A stretch of 64,000 nt of DNA from Sporolituus thermophilus DSM 23256 (GTDB taxonomy: Bacteria; Bacillota; Negativicutes; Sporomusales; Thermosinaceae), in the NCBI RefSeq assembly GCF_900102435.1, contig NZ_FNBU01000002.1, positions 62,001 through 126,000 of the forward strand. The letters are read 5' to 3'. Both the position numbers and the translations under genes were made by a program. The notes below the pieces were generated by a model. The model ran no database searches and was not told the origin of the DNA. It worked only from the letters and a program-made list of their open reading frames with translations. This document shows positions 6,949 to 15,506 of this stretch, piece after piece. How positions within the stretch are numbered: position 1 is the stretch's first letter; each line of letters begins with the position of its first letter.

Positions 6949-7560
6949 CTAGAGTCCTTTTAGGTGATGCACGTCATTCACCAAAGCGACGACAGCGCGC
7001 TCGCGGTAATACTCAATAATATTTACAGCGGTATTATCCTGCCGGATATTCCATACATAGTTAAGATGAATATTTAAAGCGGCGCACAAAAGGGTGCGAA
7101 TTGTGCCGCCATGGGATACAACTACAATCGTCTGATTGGGGTGTTCGCTTACAATGCGTTTGATAGCCCCTTCGGCACGGGCCTTAAGTTCCCGGAATGT
7201 CTCCCCACCTGGAATTACCACATCGTCCGGGCTGGTATACAGTTTTTTCATAATATCCGGCCACTGGCTATTGATGCCGTCATAGGTCAGCCCTTCCCAC
7301 GCGCCGAAACGTATTTCCCGCAGTTCTGGTACAGTAACTACGGATAGGCCATGTTTAGCTGCGATAAATTCGGCCGTTTTGTACGCCCGGCTTAGATCGC
7401 TGGCAAATACGGCGGCAACATTCTCACTCGCCAAGCGGTCAGCCACCAGTTGCGCTTGCCTAATTCCCAATTCCGTCAATTCGATGTCCGTATGTCCCTG
7501 ATATTTCAGTTCCAAATTCCATATCGTCTGGCCATGGCGAACCAATATAACCTTAGTCAT
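6949..7560 (-). CDS. cobC: Alpha-ribazole-5'-phosphate phosphatase CobC-like, histidine phosphatase family
   Basis: A 203-residue histidine phosphatase with the RHG signature VILVRHGQTIWN at the start, the second catalytic region VVVSHGGTIRTLL and the acid residue in REIRFGAWEG. In the cobalamin pathway CobC removes the phosphate from alpha-ribazole phosphate (or from adenosylcobalamin phosphate) in the last steps of nucleotide-loop assembly. Family members can also act on other phosphoesters; the operon position supports CobC. The ATG at 7560 follows GGGGGAC and overlaps the cobD stop. Confidence 0.85.
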   Translation of the reverse strand: MTKVILVRHGQTIWNLELKYQGHTDIELTELGIRQAQLVADRLASENVAAVFASDLSRAYKTAEFIAAKHGLSVVTVPELREIRFGAWEGLTYDGINSQWPDIMKKLYTSPDDVVIPGGETFRELKARAEGAIKRIVSEHPNQTIVVVSHGGTIRTLLCAALNIHLNYVWNIRQDNTAVNIIEYYRERAVVALVNDVHHLKGL

Positions 7561-8656
7561 TTTGTCCCCCACATACTGCCGCCAGAATTCGCAGCAACTT
7601 TTTATTGTCTTCCTCTTTTTTCACGGCCACGCGTACATAATAAGGCGTCAAACCAGGATAGTTGCTGCAATCGCGAATTAATACATGCTCCTCCATCATA
7701 GCTTTTCGCAATGCAGCCGCCGTCATTCCCGTTCCGGCTACGTCGATAAAAACGAAATTAGCTGCCGGCGGAAAAGGCTTCAGTCCGGGTATTTGGGCCA
7801 GCCCATCGTATAAAGCCTTCTTGGCGCCAGCTACATATTGACGGCTCTTATTGCGGTACTCTTTATCCTGCAGGGCGGCCACCCCGGCGGCCTGGGCCAA
7901 AGCATTGACGTTCCATGGATCTTTGCCGGCATGCATGATAGCAGCCAACCGGGGAGCAGCTAGCGCAAACCCCAACCGTAGTCCTGGGATAGCATAAAAC
8001 TTAGTAAGCGAGTGAAGAACTACTAAATTAGGGTAGCGAGCGAGCAAAGTTCGACAAGTATATCTCTCATCATCAAAAAGAAAATCAATGAAAGACTCGT
8101 CGACAACGACCGTAACATCGTTTTTGGCTGCGGCGTAAAGCAGCGGTTCCAATTCGCCCGCCGTCAGCACCGTCCCGGTTGGATTGTTGGGATTCCCGAC
8201 AAAGACCATATCAATAAACGGAAGGGCAGCGATAATCCGCTCTACCGGAAGGGTAAATCCGTTATCCGGCGCGAGCGGCATATAACGGATAACGGCTTTT
8301 GCGGCGCGAGCCGCCCGTTCGTACTCACTGAACGTAGGCGCTGCCACCATTACCTGTTGGGGACGAAGGGCATGACAAAGCACATAAAGCAGTTCCACTG
8401 CCCCATTCCCGACCGTAATTTGGTCGACAGAAACGCCGTAATGCCGGCCGATGGCTTCTTTTAACGCCCATGCTTCGGCATCGGGGTAGTTCACAACGTC
8501 GTCAATACTGTCCAATAGACATCTCCGCACGCTAACCGGCAAACCAAAGGGGTTAATATTGGCGCTAAAATCAAGAAATTGTTCCGCATTTTTGCCCATT
8601 AGGCGAGCAGCTGCATAAATGTTCCCGCCATGTTCATAAATACTTTCCTGTGCCAT
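7553..8656 (-). CDS. cobD: L-threonine-O-3-phosphate decarboxylase CobD (PLP enzyme)
   Basis: A 367-residue fold-type I PLP enzyme related to HisC. The PLP lysine is in SLTKFYAIPGLRLGFA, with FSANINPFG near the N-terminus, VGNPNNPTGT and VVDESFIDF. CobD makes (R)-1-amino-2-propanol O-2-phosphate, the linker joining corrin and lower ligand. It lies directly downstream of the L-threonine kinase gene that makes its substrate, which favours CobD over a histidinol-phosphate aminotransferase. Its ribosome site lies within the end of the kinase gene. Confidence 0.92.
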   Translation of the reverse strand: MAQESIYEHGGNIYAAARLMGKNAEQFLDFSANINPFGLPVSVRRCLLDSIDDVVNYPDAEAWALKEAIGRHYGVSVDQITVGNGAVELLYVLCHALRPQQVMVAAPTFSEYERAARAAKAVIRYMPLAPDNGFTLPVERIIAALPFIDMVFVGNPNNPTGTVLTAGELEPLLYAAAKNDVTVVVDESFIDFLFDDERYTCRTLLARYPNLVVLHSLTKFYAIPGLRLGFALAAPRLAAIMHAGKDPWNVNALAQAAGVAALQDKEYRNKSRQYVAGAKKALYDGLAQIPGLKPFPPAANFVFIDVAGTGMTAAALRKAMMEEHVLIRDCSNYPGLTPYYVRVAVKKEEDNKKLLRILAAVCGGQND

Positions 8657-8657
8657 A

Positions 8658-9527
8658 CTAATCCCTCACAATTGTTAGACCGCCGGCAATGAGCCGAACC
8701 GTTCTAAAGAAAGCTATATTCGGACAAGCTGACAAAACGGCATCCACACAAGGGGCGATGGCCGCTTTCCTGTCTGCCGGAAACAGGACGCCAAGAACAG
8801 TGCCGCTATGTGCGACATTTACCCCCACCGCGCCAAAGCGTACTGTTAATTCAATAATTGTTTCAAGACAAGGCTTGTAAAGGATGGCTTGGTTGGCTAT
8901 GGCACTAATGGTTGCCCCCTGTCCAATAAGAGAACTGTCGCCTGTCGCCAAGCCGCGCCGCACTAATTCCAGGGCTTGGCGCACCTGTTTTTCCTTGGCG
9001 GCATTTAAGCCAGCCAGATCGCTGCGCCGGTTAAAACACTGGGTGTCGACTTGTCCACCCACATCGAAAACAGCGATGAAAAGAGCCGGCGGCATGCCAA
9101 GAAAACGGCGGATACGGCCGTGGACATGGTCTATCATCATAATACCCGGATAAAAAAGGCCGTCGGTGGGTTCGATACTAAGCGCAATATCAGCGATTTC
9201 ATCAGGAGTCAAGCATCTGCCAACATATAAGGCGGCAGCCTGGCAGGCGGCGCTAATGTCGGCGCTGCTCGACGCCATCCCTTTACCAACGGGAAGGTCA
9301 GAACATACCCTGACGCTCAGCTGCGCCTCGCCATGGCCGAGATACTGAAGCGTTTTGCGGACGGCGGTCAGCGTCTTGCTCCCCACGTTCCGGTGCGGCC
9401 GGCCGTCGCCGATAATTTCCACTTCTGAATAGAGATCTACCGGACAAGTAATTAGAAAATTTTCCCCGTCAATCGTGCCTTGGACGAGTTCGCCGCAGGT
9501 ACCGGGGGCTCTAACTTTTACACCCAT
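8658..9527 (-). CDS. pduX: L-threonine kinase PduX-type (GHMP family)
   Basis: A 289-residue GHMP kinase. The ATP loop reads PVGKGMASSSADI (the P-x3-G-x-(A/G)-S-S signature), and the N-terminus APGTCGELVQGTIDGE is typical of PduX. The enzyme phosphorylates L-threonine to O-phosphothreonine for CobD. Coupling of pduX to cobD within the operon supports de novo linker synthesis. A C-terminal GHMP segment (NVAHSGTVLGVLFP) is present. The ATG at 9527 has only a weak upstream site, so translation may be coupled to cobT. Confidence 0.9.
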   Translation of the reverse strand: MGVKVRAPGTCGELVQGTIDGENFLITCPVDLYSEVEIIGDGRPHRNVGSKTLTAVRKTLQYLGHGEAQLSVRVCSDLPVGKGMASSSADISAACQAAALYVGRCLTPDEIADIALSIEPTDGLFYPGIMMIDHVHGRIRRFLGMPPALFIAVFDVGGQVDTQCFNRRSDLAGLNAAKEKQVRQALELVRRGLATGDSSLIGQGATISAIANQAILYKPCLETIIELTVRFGAVGVNVAHSGTVLGVLFPADRKAAIAPCVDAVLSACPNIAFFRTVRLIAGGLTIVRD

Positions 9528-9560
9528 AGTGCTCTTCGCCCACTTTGTGTACTAGTCCGG

Positions 9561-10634
9561 TCACGTTACCGGCAAATCCTGTAAGGCATAGGCCACGCGC
9601 GCCTCGTCAAAGGTCGCCATTTCATTGAGAACCTTAACACCGGCGTCTACTAGTGTTAACCCGAGGGCAGCGCCTGTGCCTTCGCCAAGCCGCATACTGA
9701 GTTTTAGCATAGGCTTAAGGTTCAAATGTTCCAAAATAACTTTGTGGCCTGGTTCGGCCGACAGGTGAGCGGCAACCAGATAGGGCTGAACACGGTTGGT
9801 GAGACGATAAGCCGCAAGCGCCGCAGTAGATGAAATGAAACCATCCAGTACTACCAGCACTCGCCGTGCGGCCGCCGCCAAGATTACGCCGGTCAAGGCG
9901 GCAATCTCCAGCCCGCCCACCTTGGCCAGAACATCATAAACATTATTAGGATCCGGTCGGTTGACCGCGATAGCCTCCTCTACTACTTTAATTTTGTGCA
10001 TTAACATTTTAGAACTAATACCCGTACCAAAGCCGACTACATCATGGGGTGCTCTACCGGTTAAGGCGCTCGTTACAGCCGAACTGGCCGTCGTATTGCC
10101 AATTCCCATTTCGCCAAGGGCAATAGCCTGAACGCCTTTATCGATAACGGCGTTGGCCACATCCAGACCAACATGGAGCGCCTGTACGACTTGCTCCTGA
10201 CTCATGGCCGGCCCAAAGCGCATGTTAGCGGTTCCTGCCGCTACCTTCCGGTGTTGGATGGGCAAATCAGCGGGCAAATTAGCCCGGACGCCAACGTCAA
10301 CCAACACAAGCTCGGCGTTGGCATGGCGTGCCAGTACATTAATCGCGGCCCCACCTTTTACAAAATTATAAATCATCTGTTCCGTTACTTCCTGCGGATA
10401 AAGACTAACCCCTTCGGCAGCAACCCCATGGTCGGCCGCCATTAGTATGATCGCTTTTTGGGGCAACGGTGGATGTTCTTGACGTAACGCCCCTGCTAAC
10501 TGCTTAGCCCTTTCTTCCAGGGCGGCCAGACTCCCTAACGGTTTAGTCAGATTATCCAACCGGAATTGAACCCTGTTCATGACATCGTTATCCAAAGGCT
10601 CTATTTTGGCGATTGTAGCGCTTATTCTTTCCAT
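9561..10634 (-). CDS. cobT: Nicotinate-nucleotide:base phosphoribosyltransferase CobT, paralog 1
   Basis: A 357-residue CobT-family enzyme that transfers phosphoribose from nicotinate mononucleotide to the lower-ligand base. Motifs: ADHGVAAEGVSLYPQEVT (base pocket), GEMGIGNTT and MRLGEGTGAA, whose Glu corresponds to the catalytic base of CobT. The ATG at 10634 is chosen because GGAG lies 8 bases before it; it lies just past the cobS stop. A second full-length CobT gene sits on the other side of cobS, recalling the ArsA/ArsB pair that activates phenolic bases in Sporomusa. Which base this one uses cannot be told from sequence alone. Confidence 0.93.
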   Translation of the reverse strand: MERISATIAKIEPLDNDVMNRVQFRLDNLTKPLGSLAALEERAKQLAGALRQEHPPLPQKAIILMAADHGVAAEGVSLYPQEVTEQMIYNFVKGGAAINVLARHANAELVLVDVGVRANLPADLPIQHRKVAAGTANMRFGPAMSQEQVVQALHVGLDVANAVIDKGVQAIALGEMGIGNTTASSAVTSALTGRAPHDVVGFGTGISSKMLMHKIKVVEEAIAVNRPDPNNVYDVLAKVGGLEIAALTGVILAAAARRVLVVLDGFISSTAALAAYRLTNRVQPYLVAAHLSAEPGHKVILEHLNLKPMLKLSMRLGEGTGAALGLTLVDAGVKVLNEMATFDEARVAYALQDLPVT

Positions 10635-10636
10635 GG

Positions 10637-11383
10637 CTATAACTCCATTTCTCCACATATTAGAAAGACAAACAATACCAACAGTTCGGTCATTTCTGTT
10701 ATGGCCCCGTAGATATCGCCGGTGAGACCGCCAATTATCCCGGTGACATAGCGGCCAAACAGTACGGCGAAAGCCATCCCTGCCGCCAGGCTAAAAACAG
10801 CAGCCCGACCGAACGGGAAGATCAAAAGCAGGGTAAAGATAGTAGCTATATACAAAGCCCTTTTCCCGGCGTATTGGGCAAAAGCCTTGCCTATTCCTTC
10901 CGGCCGGGCGTAAGGGAAAACAGTAATGCCAACTACCATGGCCATGCGGCCGATAACAGGGGCGATAAACAGCGCTATGGGCCGGGAATAGGCGTCTATA
11001 TCCAGCAGCATCGACCATTTTAATAGCAGCAGCGCGCCAAAGGCCATTACACCGTTGGCCCCAACTCGGCTGTCTTTCATGATTTCCAGCATTCGCTGCG
11101 GCGTCCTGCCGGAAAAAAGACCGTCAAATGTGTCCATAAATCCGTCGCCGTGCAGCCCACCGGTTAAAGCAAAACCGGCAACGACCAAGATAGCGGTCCA
11201 TACATGATCCGGCAAGTAGGCATTGACTACACTGTCAAGCACGGCCAGCATGCTGCCGATAACCGCTCCGACTACAGGAAAGTACTTAACGCTGCGGCCG
11301 AATCCTTCCGGTGACCATACATTTTGCCGCACGATATGCAGCCGGGTCAAAAACTGAAGAGCGATAAAAAAATCATTCATCAT
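10637..11383 (-). CDS. cobS: Adenosylcobinamide-GDP ribazoletransferase CobS (cobalamin synthase)
   Basis: A 248-residue integral membrane enzyme with 5-7 hydrophobic spans. It starts with FFIALQFLTRLHI and shows GGLHGDGFMDTFDGLFSG, the acidic Mg2+-binding segment diagnostic of CobS, and MKDSRVGANGVMAFG. It joins adenosylcobinamide-GDP with alpha-ribazole phosphate in the cytoplasmic membrane. It begins with ATGATG overlapping the stop of cobT paralog 2 and ends 3 bases before cobT paralog 1, so it is flanked by the two base-activating enzymes. Confidence 0.95.
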   Translation of the reverse strand: MMNDFFIALQFLTRLHIVRQNVWSPEGFGRSVKYFPVVGAVIGSMLAVLDSVVNAYLPDHVWTAILVVAGFALTGGLHGDGFMDTFDGLFSGRTPQRMLEIMKDSRVGANGVMAFGALLLLKWSMLLDIDAYSRPIALFIAPVIGRMAMVVGITVFPYARPEGIGKAFAQYAGKRALYIATIFTLLLIFPFGRAAVFSLAAGMAFAVLFGRYVTGIIGGLTGDIYGAITEMTELLVLFVFLICGEMEL

Positions 11384-12441
11384 CTTGGTTCGGCTGTTGC
11401 AATGCCGGCCTCCTCAAAAGTAGCCATGTCCCGAAGAAGTTTAATGCCAGCGTCAAGCAGCGTCATGGCCAGGCAGGCCCCTGTTCCTTCACCTAACCGC
11501 ATCCCCATGTCGAGCACGGCACGAAGGCCTAAAACTTCAAGCATCTTGCCATGGGCAGGTTCTGCGGAAAGATGCGAGCCAATCATATAATTTCTTGCTT
11601 CTGGCGCTAAGCCGGCAGCGATAAGGGCTGCTCCCGTGGCAATAACGCCATCTATGACGGTAGGTACCCGCCGGGCGGCGCCTCCGAGAATAACGCCGGC
11701 CAGACCGGCGATATCATAGCCCCCGATTTTGCTGAGAACATCCAGGGCATCGCCCCGATTAGGCTTATTAACCAGTAATGCCTGCTGTACAACTTGCTGT
11801 TTAATTTTCAACCGCCCGTCGCCAATGCCTGAACCGCGCCCTACTGCCTGCTCAGGCGACAAACCGGTAAAAACGCTGGCAATAGCCGCCGTGGCCGTGG
11901 TATTGCCAATTCCCATTTCCGCCAACGCAAAAAGACCATATCCCTGATCGATACACATATTGGCTATCTCGATTCCTACCTCAAGGCCTTTCACTGCCTG
12001 CTCGCGGGTCATTGCCGGCCCTCGGGTGAAGTCTTCAGTACCATAGGCAATCTTACGGTTGATAATACGGGGGTGTTCCTTAAGATCCACGCGAACTCCC
12101 ACATCAACAATAAACATATCGGCGCCGGCGTGACGGGCGAGCACGTTGGCCCCCGCTCCCCCTGACAAATAGTTGTAAACCATTTGTACGGTCACTTCCT
12201 GGGGATAGGCGCTTACGCCGTGAACGGCGACGCCATGGTCACCCGCCATCAAGACCATTGCTTTACGGGGAATTGACGGCATCTGTTCTCCCGTCATGCC
12301 GGCATAGTTAGCCACGAGCGTTTCCAACTCGCCAAGGCTGCCCTGCGGCTTGGTCAGCCGGTCGAAGCGGCGCTTTACCGCGGCGGCAGCTTGGTGAGCG
12401 ACGGGGGGAATGTTGCGAATGGTTTGCTGTAATAATTCCAA
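11380..12441 (-). CDS. Nicotinate-nucleotide:base phosphoribosyltransferase CobT, paralog 2
   Basis: A 353-residue CobT-family protein clearly homologous to, but diverged from, the copy at 9561-10634. It has GDHGVAVHGVSAYPQEVTVQ, ALAEMGIGNTT and MRLGEGTGAC, so the catalytic-type glutamates are kept. Differences from paralog 1 include ALA for ALG before EMGIGNTT and a C-terminal TGAC. Start is TTG at 12441 with GAGGAGG 10 bases upstream. With paralog 1 it may form an ArsAB-like heterodimer or give the cell two base specificities. Confidence 0.92.
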   Translation of the reverse strand: MELLQQTIRNIPPVAHQAAAAVKRRFDRLTKPQGSLGELETLVANYAGMTGEQMPSIPRKAMVLMAGDHGVAVHGVSAYPQEVTVQMVYNYLSGGAGANVLARHAGADMFIVDVGVRVDLKEHPRIINRKIAYGTEDFTRGPAMTREQAVKGLEVGIEIANMCIDQGYGLFALAEMGIGNTTATAAIASVFTGLSPEQAVGRGSGIGDGRLKIKQQVVQQALLVNKPNRGDALDVLSKIGGYDIAGLAGVILGGAARRVPTVIDGVIATGAALIAAGLAPEARNYMIGSHLSAEPAHGKMLEVLGLRAVLDMGMRLGEGTGACLAMTLLDAGIKLLRDMATFEEAGIATAEPR

Positions 12442-12462
12442 GTCGTATTAACCTCCTCGATA

Positions 12463-13419
12463 TTACCATATAAACACTAAGAAAAAAAGCACCGTTAAAA
12501 ACGTAACCAAATACATCAGCCGGATTGTCTGTCTTATGTGATAAGGCGCCAAGGAATTTTTTGCTTCTCCCATGTAGGGCCGGAAAGAGGGAATGCCGCT
12601 ATAGTAGTTTAACCCGCCCAAACGGATTCCCAGGGCTCCGGCCGCCCCCGCCTCGGCTATGCCACTGTTCGGACTGGGGTGTTTGGCCGCGTCACGCCAA
12701 ATGGTCTTAGCAGCCCCCCATGCGTCAAACCGTAGCAGCCACGCGGCAATAATGATAAAAATACCTGTCAGGCGTGCCGGCAGATAATTAAAGACATCGT
12801 CTGTCCGCGCGGCAACCATGCCGAAATTACGGTATTTTTCGTTCTTATAACCTACCATCGAGTCGAGCGTATTCACCGCCCGGTACAGAAAAGCGAGCGG
12901 TACCCCGCCGATAGCAGCGTAAAACAGAGGGGAAACGATACCGTCGACAATATTCTCGGCAACCGTTTCTACCGTTGCCCGGGTTATTTCGGCTTCATCC
13001 AGTTTGTCGGTATCCCGCCCGACAATCCAACCAACCTTGAAACGGGCCTGCGCCAAATCACCCGTCGCCAAATAGCCGTAAATCTCCTGACCGGCCTCGG
13101 CCAGACTGCGGGGCGATATGACAAACGACAATAACAACGCTCCTCCGGCAAGCGCCGCTACCGGATGCCACTCCTGCAAAACTTTCATAATCAACCAGGT
13201 TATCCCATAGACAATGGCTAGCACGCTCGCTACCAAAACAGCCCCGGCCAGTTTTTGCGTAAAGGTCGAATGCTGCGGGCGCCGAAGTCCTTTCTCCAGG
13301 CTGGCAATCAGCTTGCCAATTAATACCACGGGATGATACTGGGAACGGGGATCGCCGATAAAGGCGTCAACGCTGACCGCAATTAACGGCAAAAATTTAT
13401 CCAATTCGCTCAGCATCAC
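12463..13419 (-). CDS. cbiB: Adenosylcobinamide-phosphate synthase CbiB
   Basis: A 318-residue polytopic membrane protein that attaches aminopropanol phosphate to adenosylcobyrate. The family signature DAFIGDPRSQYHPVVLIGK is at the N-terminus, followed by hydrophobic spans, VAENIVDGIVSPLFY and YRAVNTLDSMVGYKNEKY, both strongly CbiB-like. The start is GTG at 13419 (or ATG 3 bases later), overlapping the cbiP stop. The product passes to CobU and CobS from the same operon. Confidence 0.95.
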   Translation of the reverse strand: MMLSELDKFLPLIAVSVDAFIGDPRSQYHPVVLIGKLIASLEKGLRRPQHSTFTQKLAGAVLVASVLAIVYGITWLIMKVLQEWHPVAALAGGALLLSFVISPRSLAEAGQEIYGYLATGDLAQARFKVGWIVGRDTDKLDEAEITRATVETVAENIVDGIVSPLFYAAIGGVPLAFLYRAVNTLDSMVGYKNEKYRNFGMVAARTDDVFNYLPARLTGIFIIIAAWLLRFDAWGAAKTIWRDAAKHPSPNSGIAEAGAAGALGIRLGGLNYYSGIPSFRPYMGEAKNSLAPYHIRQTIRLMYLVTFLTVLFFLVFIW

Positions 13420-14936
13420 CGGACACCCATGATACGATACAAAAGTTCCATGTTTAAACTCTTGCGGACAACTTTGGCCAAACGGTCGTAATTTGCCTGC
13501 TTCTTCGCCTGAATATCGGTGACCGTCGCCAGTGGGGCTAAACCTTTGCGCACCCGCAGCGCGTTAACCACCGCCCGGCGGTATTTGTCATTGTCGAAGA
13601 TACCGTGTATGTAGGTTCCCATGACCAGGCCGTCAGGCCGCACCACGCCGTCATCATGGTAGCAAGGTTGTCCGGAACGGCTGGTAATGGTAAAGGCCGG
13701 CTGGACCGGGCCCGTAAACTCCGTACGGCCCATATGGATTTCATAGCCCTGCAGCTCGGTTTCGTCATATCCCAAGCCCAAAAAGCCATGGCTAATGCAG
13801 CGCGCCGTCACCTGATGGGTAATTTTTTCCGGGGCAAAAGTCGTAACGGTATCAAGCAGTCCCAGCCCATCCACCCGCTCATTATCCGATTCAGTGCGGT
13901 AGGGGTCGCGAATTTCCTGCCCCAGCATCTGATAACCGCCACAAATACCGACAACCGGTATGCCCGCGTCTACCAACCGAAGGATTTCCTGGTCATAGCC
14001 GTTACGGCGCAGATACAGCAGATCCTCGGTGGTATTTTTGCTGCCCGGCAGTACAATAAGATCTGGCTTGCCCAGTGTCTCACCCTGACGCACATAGCGG
14101 ACGGTAACGCCTGCTTCACTTGCCAAGGCATCAAAATCGGTGAAATTGGAAATTGTCGGCAGGCGAAGTACGGCGATTTCGACCTCACCCCCACCGTCCG
14201 CCCGTTTTTCATCAAGAGAAACCGAATCTTCGTCGTCGATGCCCAAGTTTTCAAGATAAGGTACAACCCCAACCACAGGCTTGCCCGTCTTTTGTTCCAG
14301 AAAATTCAATGCCGGCTGCAAGAGGCTTATGTCGCCGCGGAACTTATTGATAATAATGCCTTTGACCAAATCGCGCTCATCCGGTTCCAACAGTTCAAGG
14401 GTACCGACTACCGATGCCAAAGCCCCTCCCCTGTCAATATCAGCTACCAAAAGTACCGGCGCCGGTGCCAGTTTGGCAATACGCATATTAACAATATCAT
14501 TGGCCTTGAGATTAACTTCCGCGGGACTGCCCGCTCCCTCGATGACGATAACGTCGTACTCGGCATGAAGCTTGCGCAAACACTCCTTAATTACTTGCAG
14601 CGCCTGCCTGCTGTACCTGGAATGATACTCCTTGGCCGACATGGTTCCGACCGGCCGGCCAAGAACAATTACCTGCGAACAGGCGTTACCGGTCGGTTTT
14701 AGCAGGACCGGATTCATTTCTACTGCAGGCTCAAGCCCGGCCGCCTCGGCTTGGGCCACCTGGGCCCGGCCCATCTCCCCGCCTGTTTGGGTCACATATG
14801 AATTAAGGGCCATGTTCTGCGCCTTAAAGGGCACAACACGCATAGCATCCTGGTGGAAGATGCGGCATAAAGCGGTGGTCAGGATACTTTTCCCTACATG
14901 CGAGCCTGTTCCCTGTAGCATAATCGTTTTGGCCAT
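13416..14936 (-). CDS. cbiP: Cobyric acid synthase CbiP
   Basis: A 506-residue amidotransferase that adds four amide groups (b, d, e, g) to adenosylcobyrinate a,c-diamide with glutamine and ATP. The N-terminal dethiobiotin-synthetase-like domain has GTGSHVGKSILTTAL and FKAQNMALNS. The C-terminal class I glutaminase-like domain has the nucleophile Cys in VVGICGGYQMLG and His in GTYIHGIFDND. The start ATG lies just after the cobU stop (TAAATG). The length is normal for the family. Confidence 0.96.
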   Translation of the reverse strand: MAKTIMLQGTGSHVGKSILTTALCRIFHQDAMRVVPFKAQNMALNSYVTQTGGEMGRAQVAQAEAAGLEPAVEMNPVLLKPTGNACSQVIVLGRPVGTMSAKEYHSRYSRQALQVIKECLRKLHAEYDVIVIEGAGSPAEVNLKANDIVNMRIAKLAPAPVLLVADIDRGGALASVVGTLELLEPDERDLVKGIIINKFRGDISLLQPALNFLEQKTGKPVVGVVPYLENLGIDDEDSVSLDEKRADGGGEVEIAVLRLPTISNFTDFDALASEAGVTVRYVRQGETLGKPDLIVLPGSKNTTEDLLYLRRNGYDQEILRLVDAGIPVVGICGGYQMLGQEIRDPYRTESDNERVDGLGLLDTVTTFAPEKITHQVTARCISHGFLGLGYDETELQGYEIHMGRTEFTGPVQPAFTITSRSGQPCYHDDGVVRPDGLVMGTYIHGIFDNDKYRRAVVNALRVRKGLAPLATVTDIQAKKQANYDRLAKVVRKSLNMELLYRIMGVR

Positions 14937-15506
14937 TTAACTCCCCCCTGTCCGAACGGCCAACTGTTTAATATCTACCGCTAAGCCGCAAACTACCAGG
15001 TATACTTCGTCAGCGGCCGCGGCCACCCGTTGGTTGACCTTGCCGGCTACATCGCGGTACTCACGGGCAAGCGCATTATCTGGTACTATCCCCATGCCCA
15101 CTTCGTTGGTTACAAAAATCACGGTCGCTTGACTGGCCTGCGCTGCCTCAATCAATTTGTCAATGGCGCCGATAATATACCGCTGCCTTTCCGCCGGCTC
15201 GGTCAATGTCGCGGCGGCCAAGAGCAGATTGCTTGTATAAAGCGTCAGACAATCAAATAGCACTACTTTAGCCGTTTGGGCGGCCTGCGCAATTGCCCGG
15301 TCGGCATCGACAGGGGCTTCAATCGTAAGCCATTCGGCCGGACGGCGGCGTTGATGAAGTTCTACCCTTAGCCGCATTTCTTCATCACCAACTTGCGCGG
15401 TTGCAATATAAACCACCGGTTCGCCCGCCGCGGCGGCATAATGCTCGGCAAAAGTACTTTTGCCGCTGCGAGCGCCGCCGGTGACCAGCACAATTTTACC
15501 TCTCAT
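14937..15506 (-). CDS. cobU: Adenosylcobinamide kinase / guanylyltransferase CobU
   Basis: A 189-residue bifunctional enzyme: GTP-dependent phosphorylation of adenosylcobinamide, then GMP transfer to give adenosylcobinamide-GDP. The P-loop is GGARSGKS (10-17), then DCLTLYTSNLL, and FVTNEVGMGIVPDNALAREY, typical of CobU. The open frame extends far upstream, but the ATG at 15506, preceded by GAGG, fits the family N-terminus; the upstream part only overlaps cbiA in another frame. It overlaps the cbiA stop by 11 bases. Confidence 0.94.
   Translation of the reverse strand: MRGKIVLVTGGARSGKSTFAEHYAAAAGEPVVYIATAQVGDEEMRLRVELHQRRRPAEWLTIEAPVDADRAIAQAAQTAKVVLFDCLTLYTSNLLLAAATLTEPAERQRYIIGAIDKLIEAAQASQATVIFVTNEVGMGIVPDNALAREYRDVAGKVNQRVAAAADEVYLVVCGLAVDIKQLAVRTGGS

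Noticed and set aside
7553-8656. Histidinol-phosphate aminotransferase HisC
   Set aside because: The sequence is HisC-like, but it follows the L-threonine kinase gene within the cobamide operon, which favours CobD.
13605-14702. 365-residue plus-strand ORF
   Set aside because: Lies wholly antisense to cbiP, has no ribosome site, and its composition is that of a reversed GC-rich gene.
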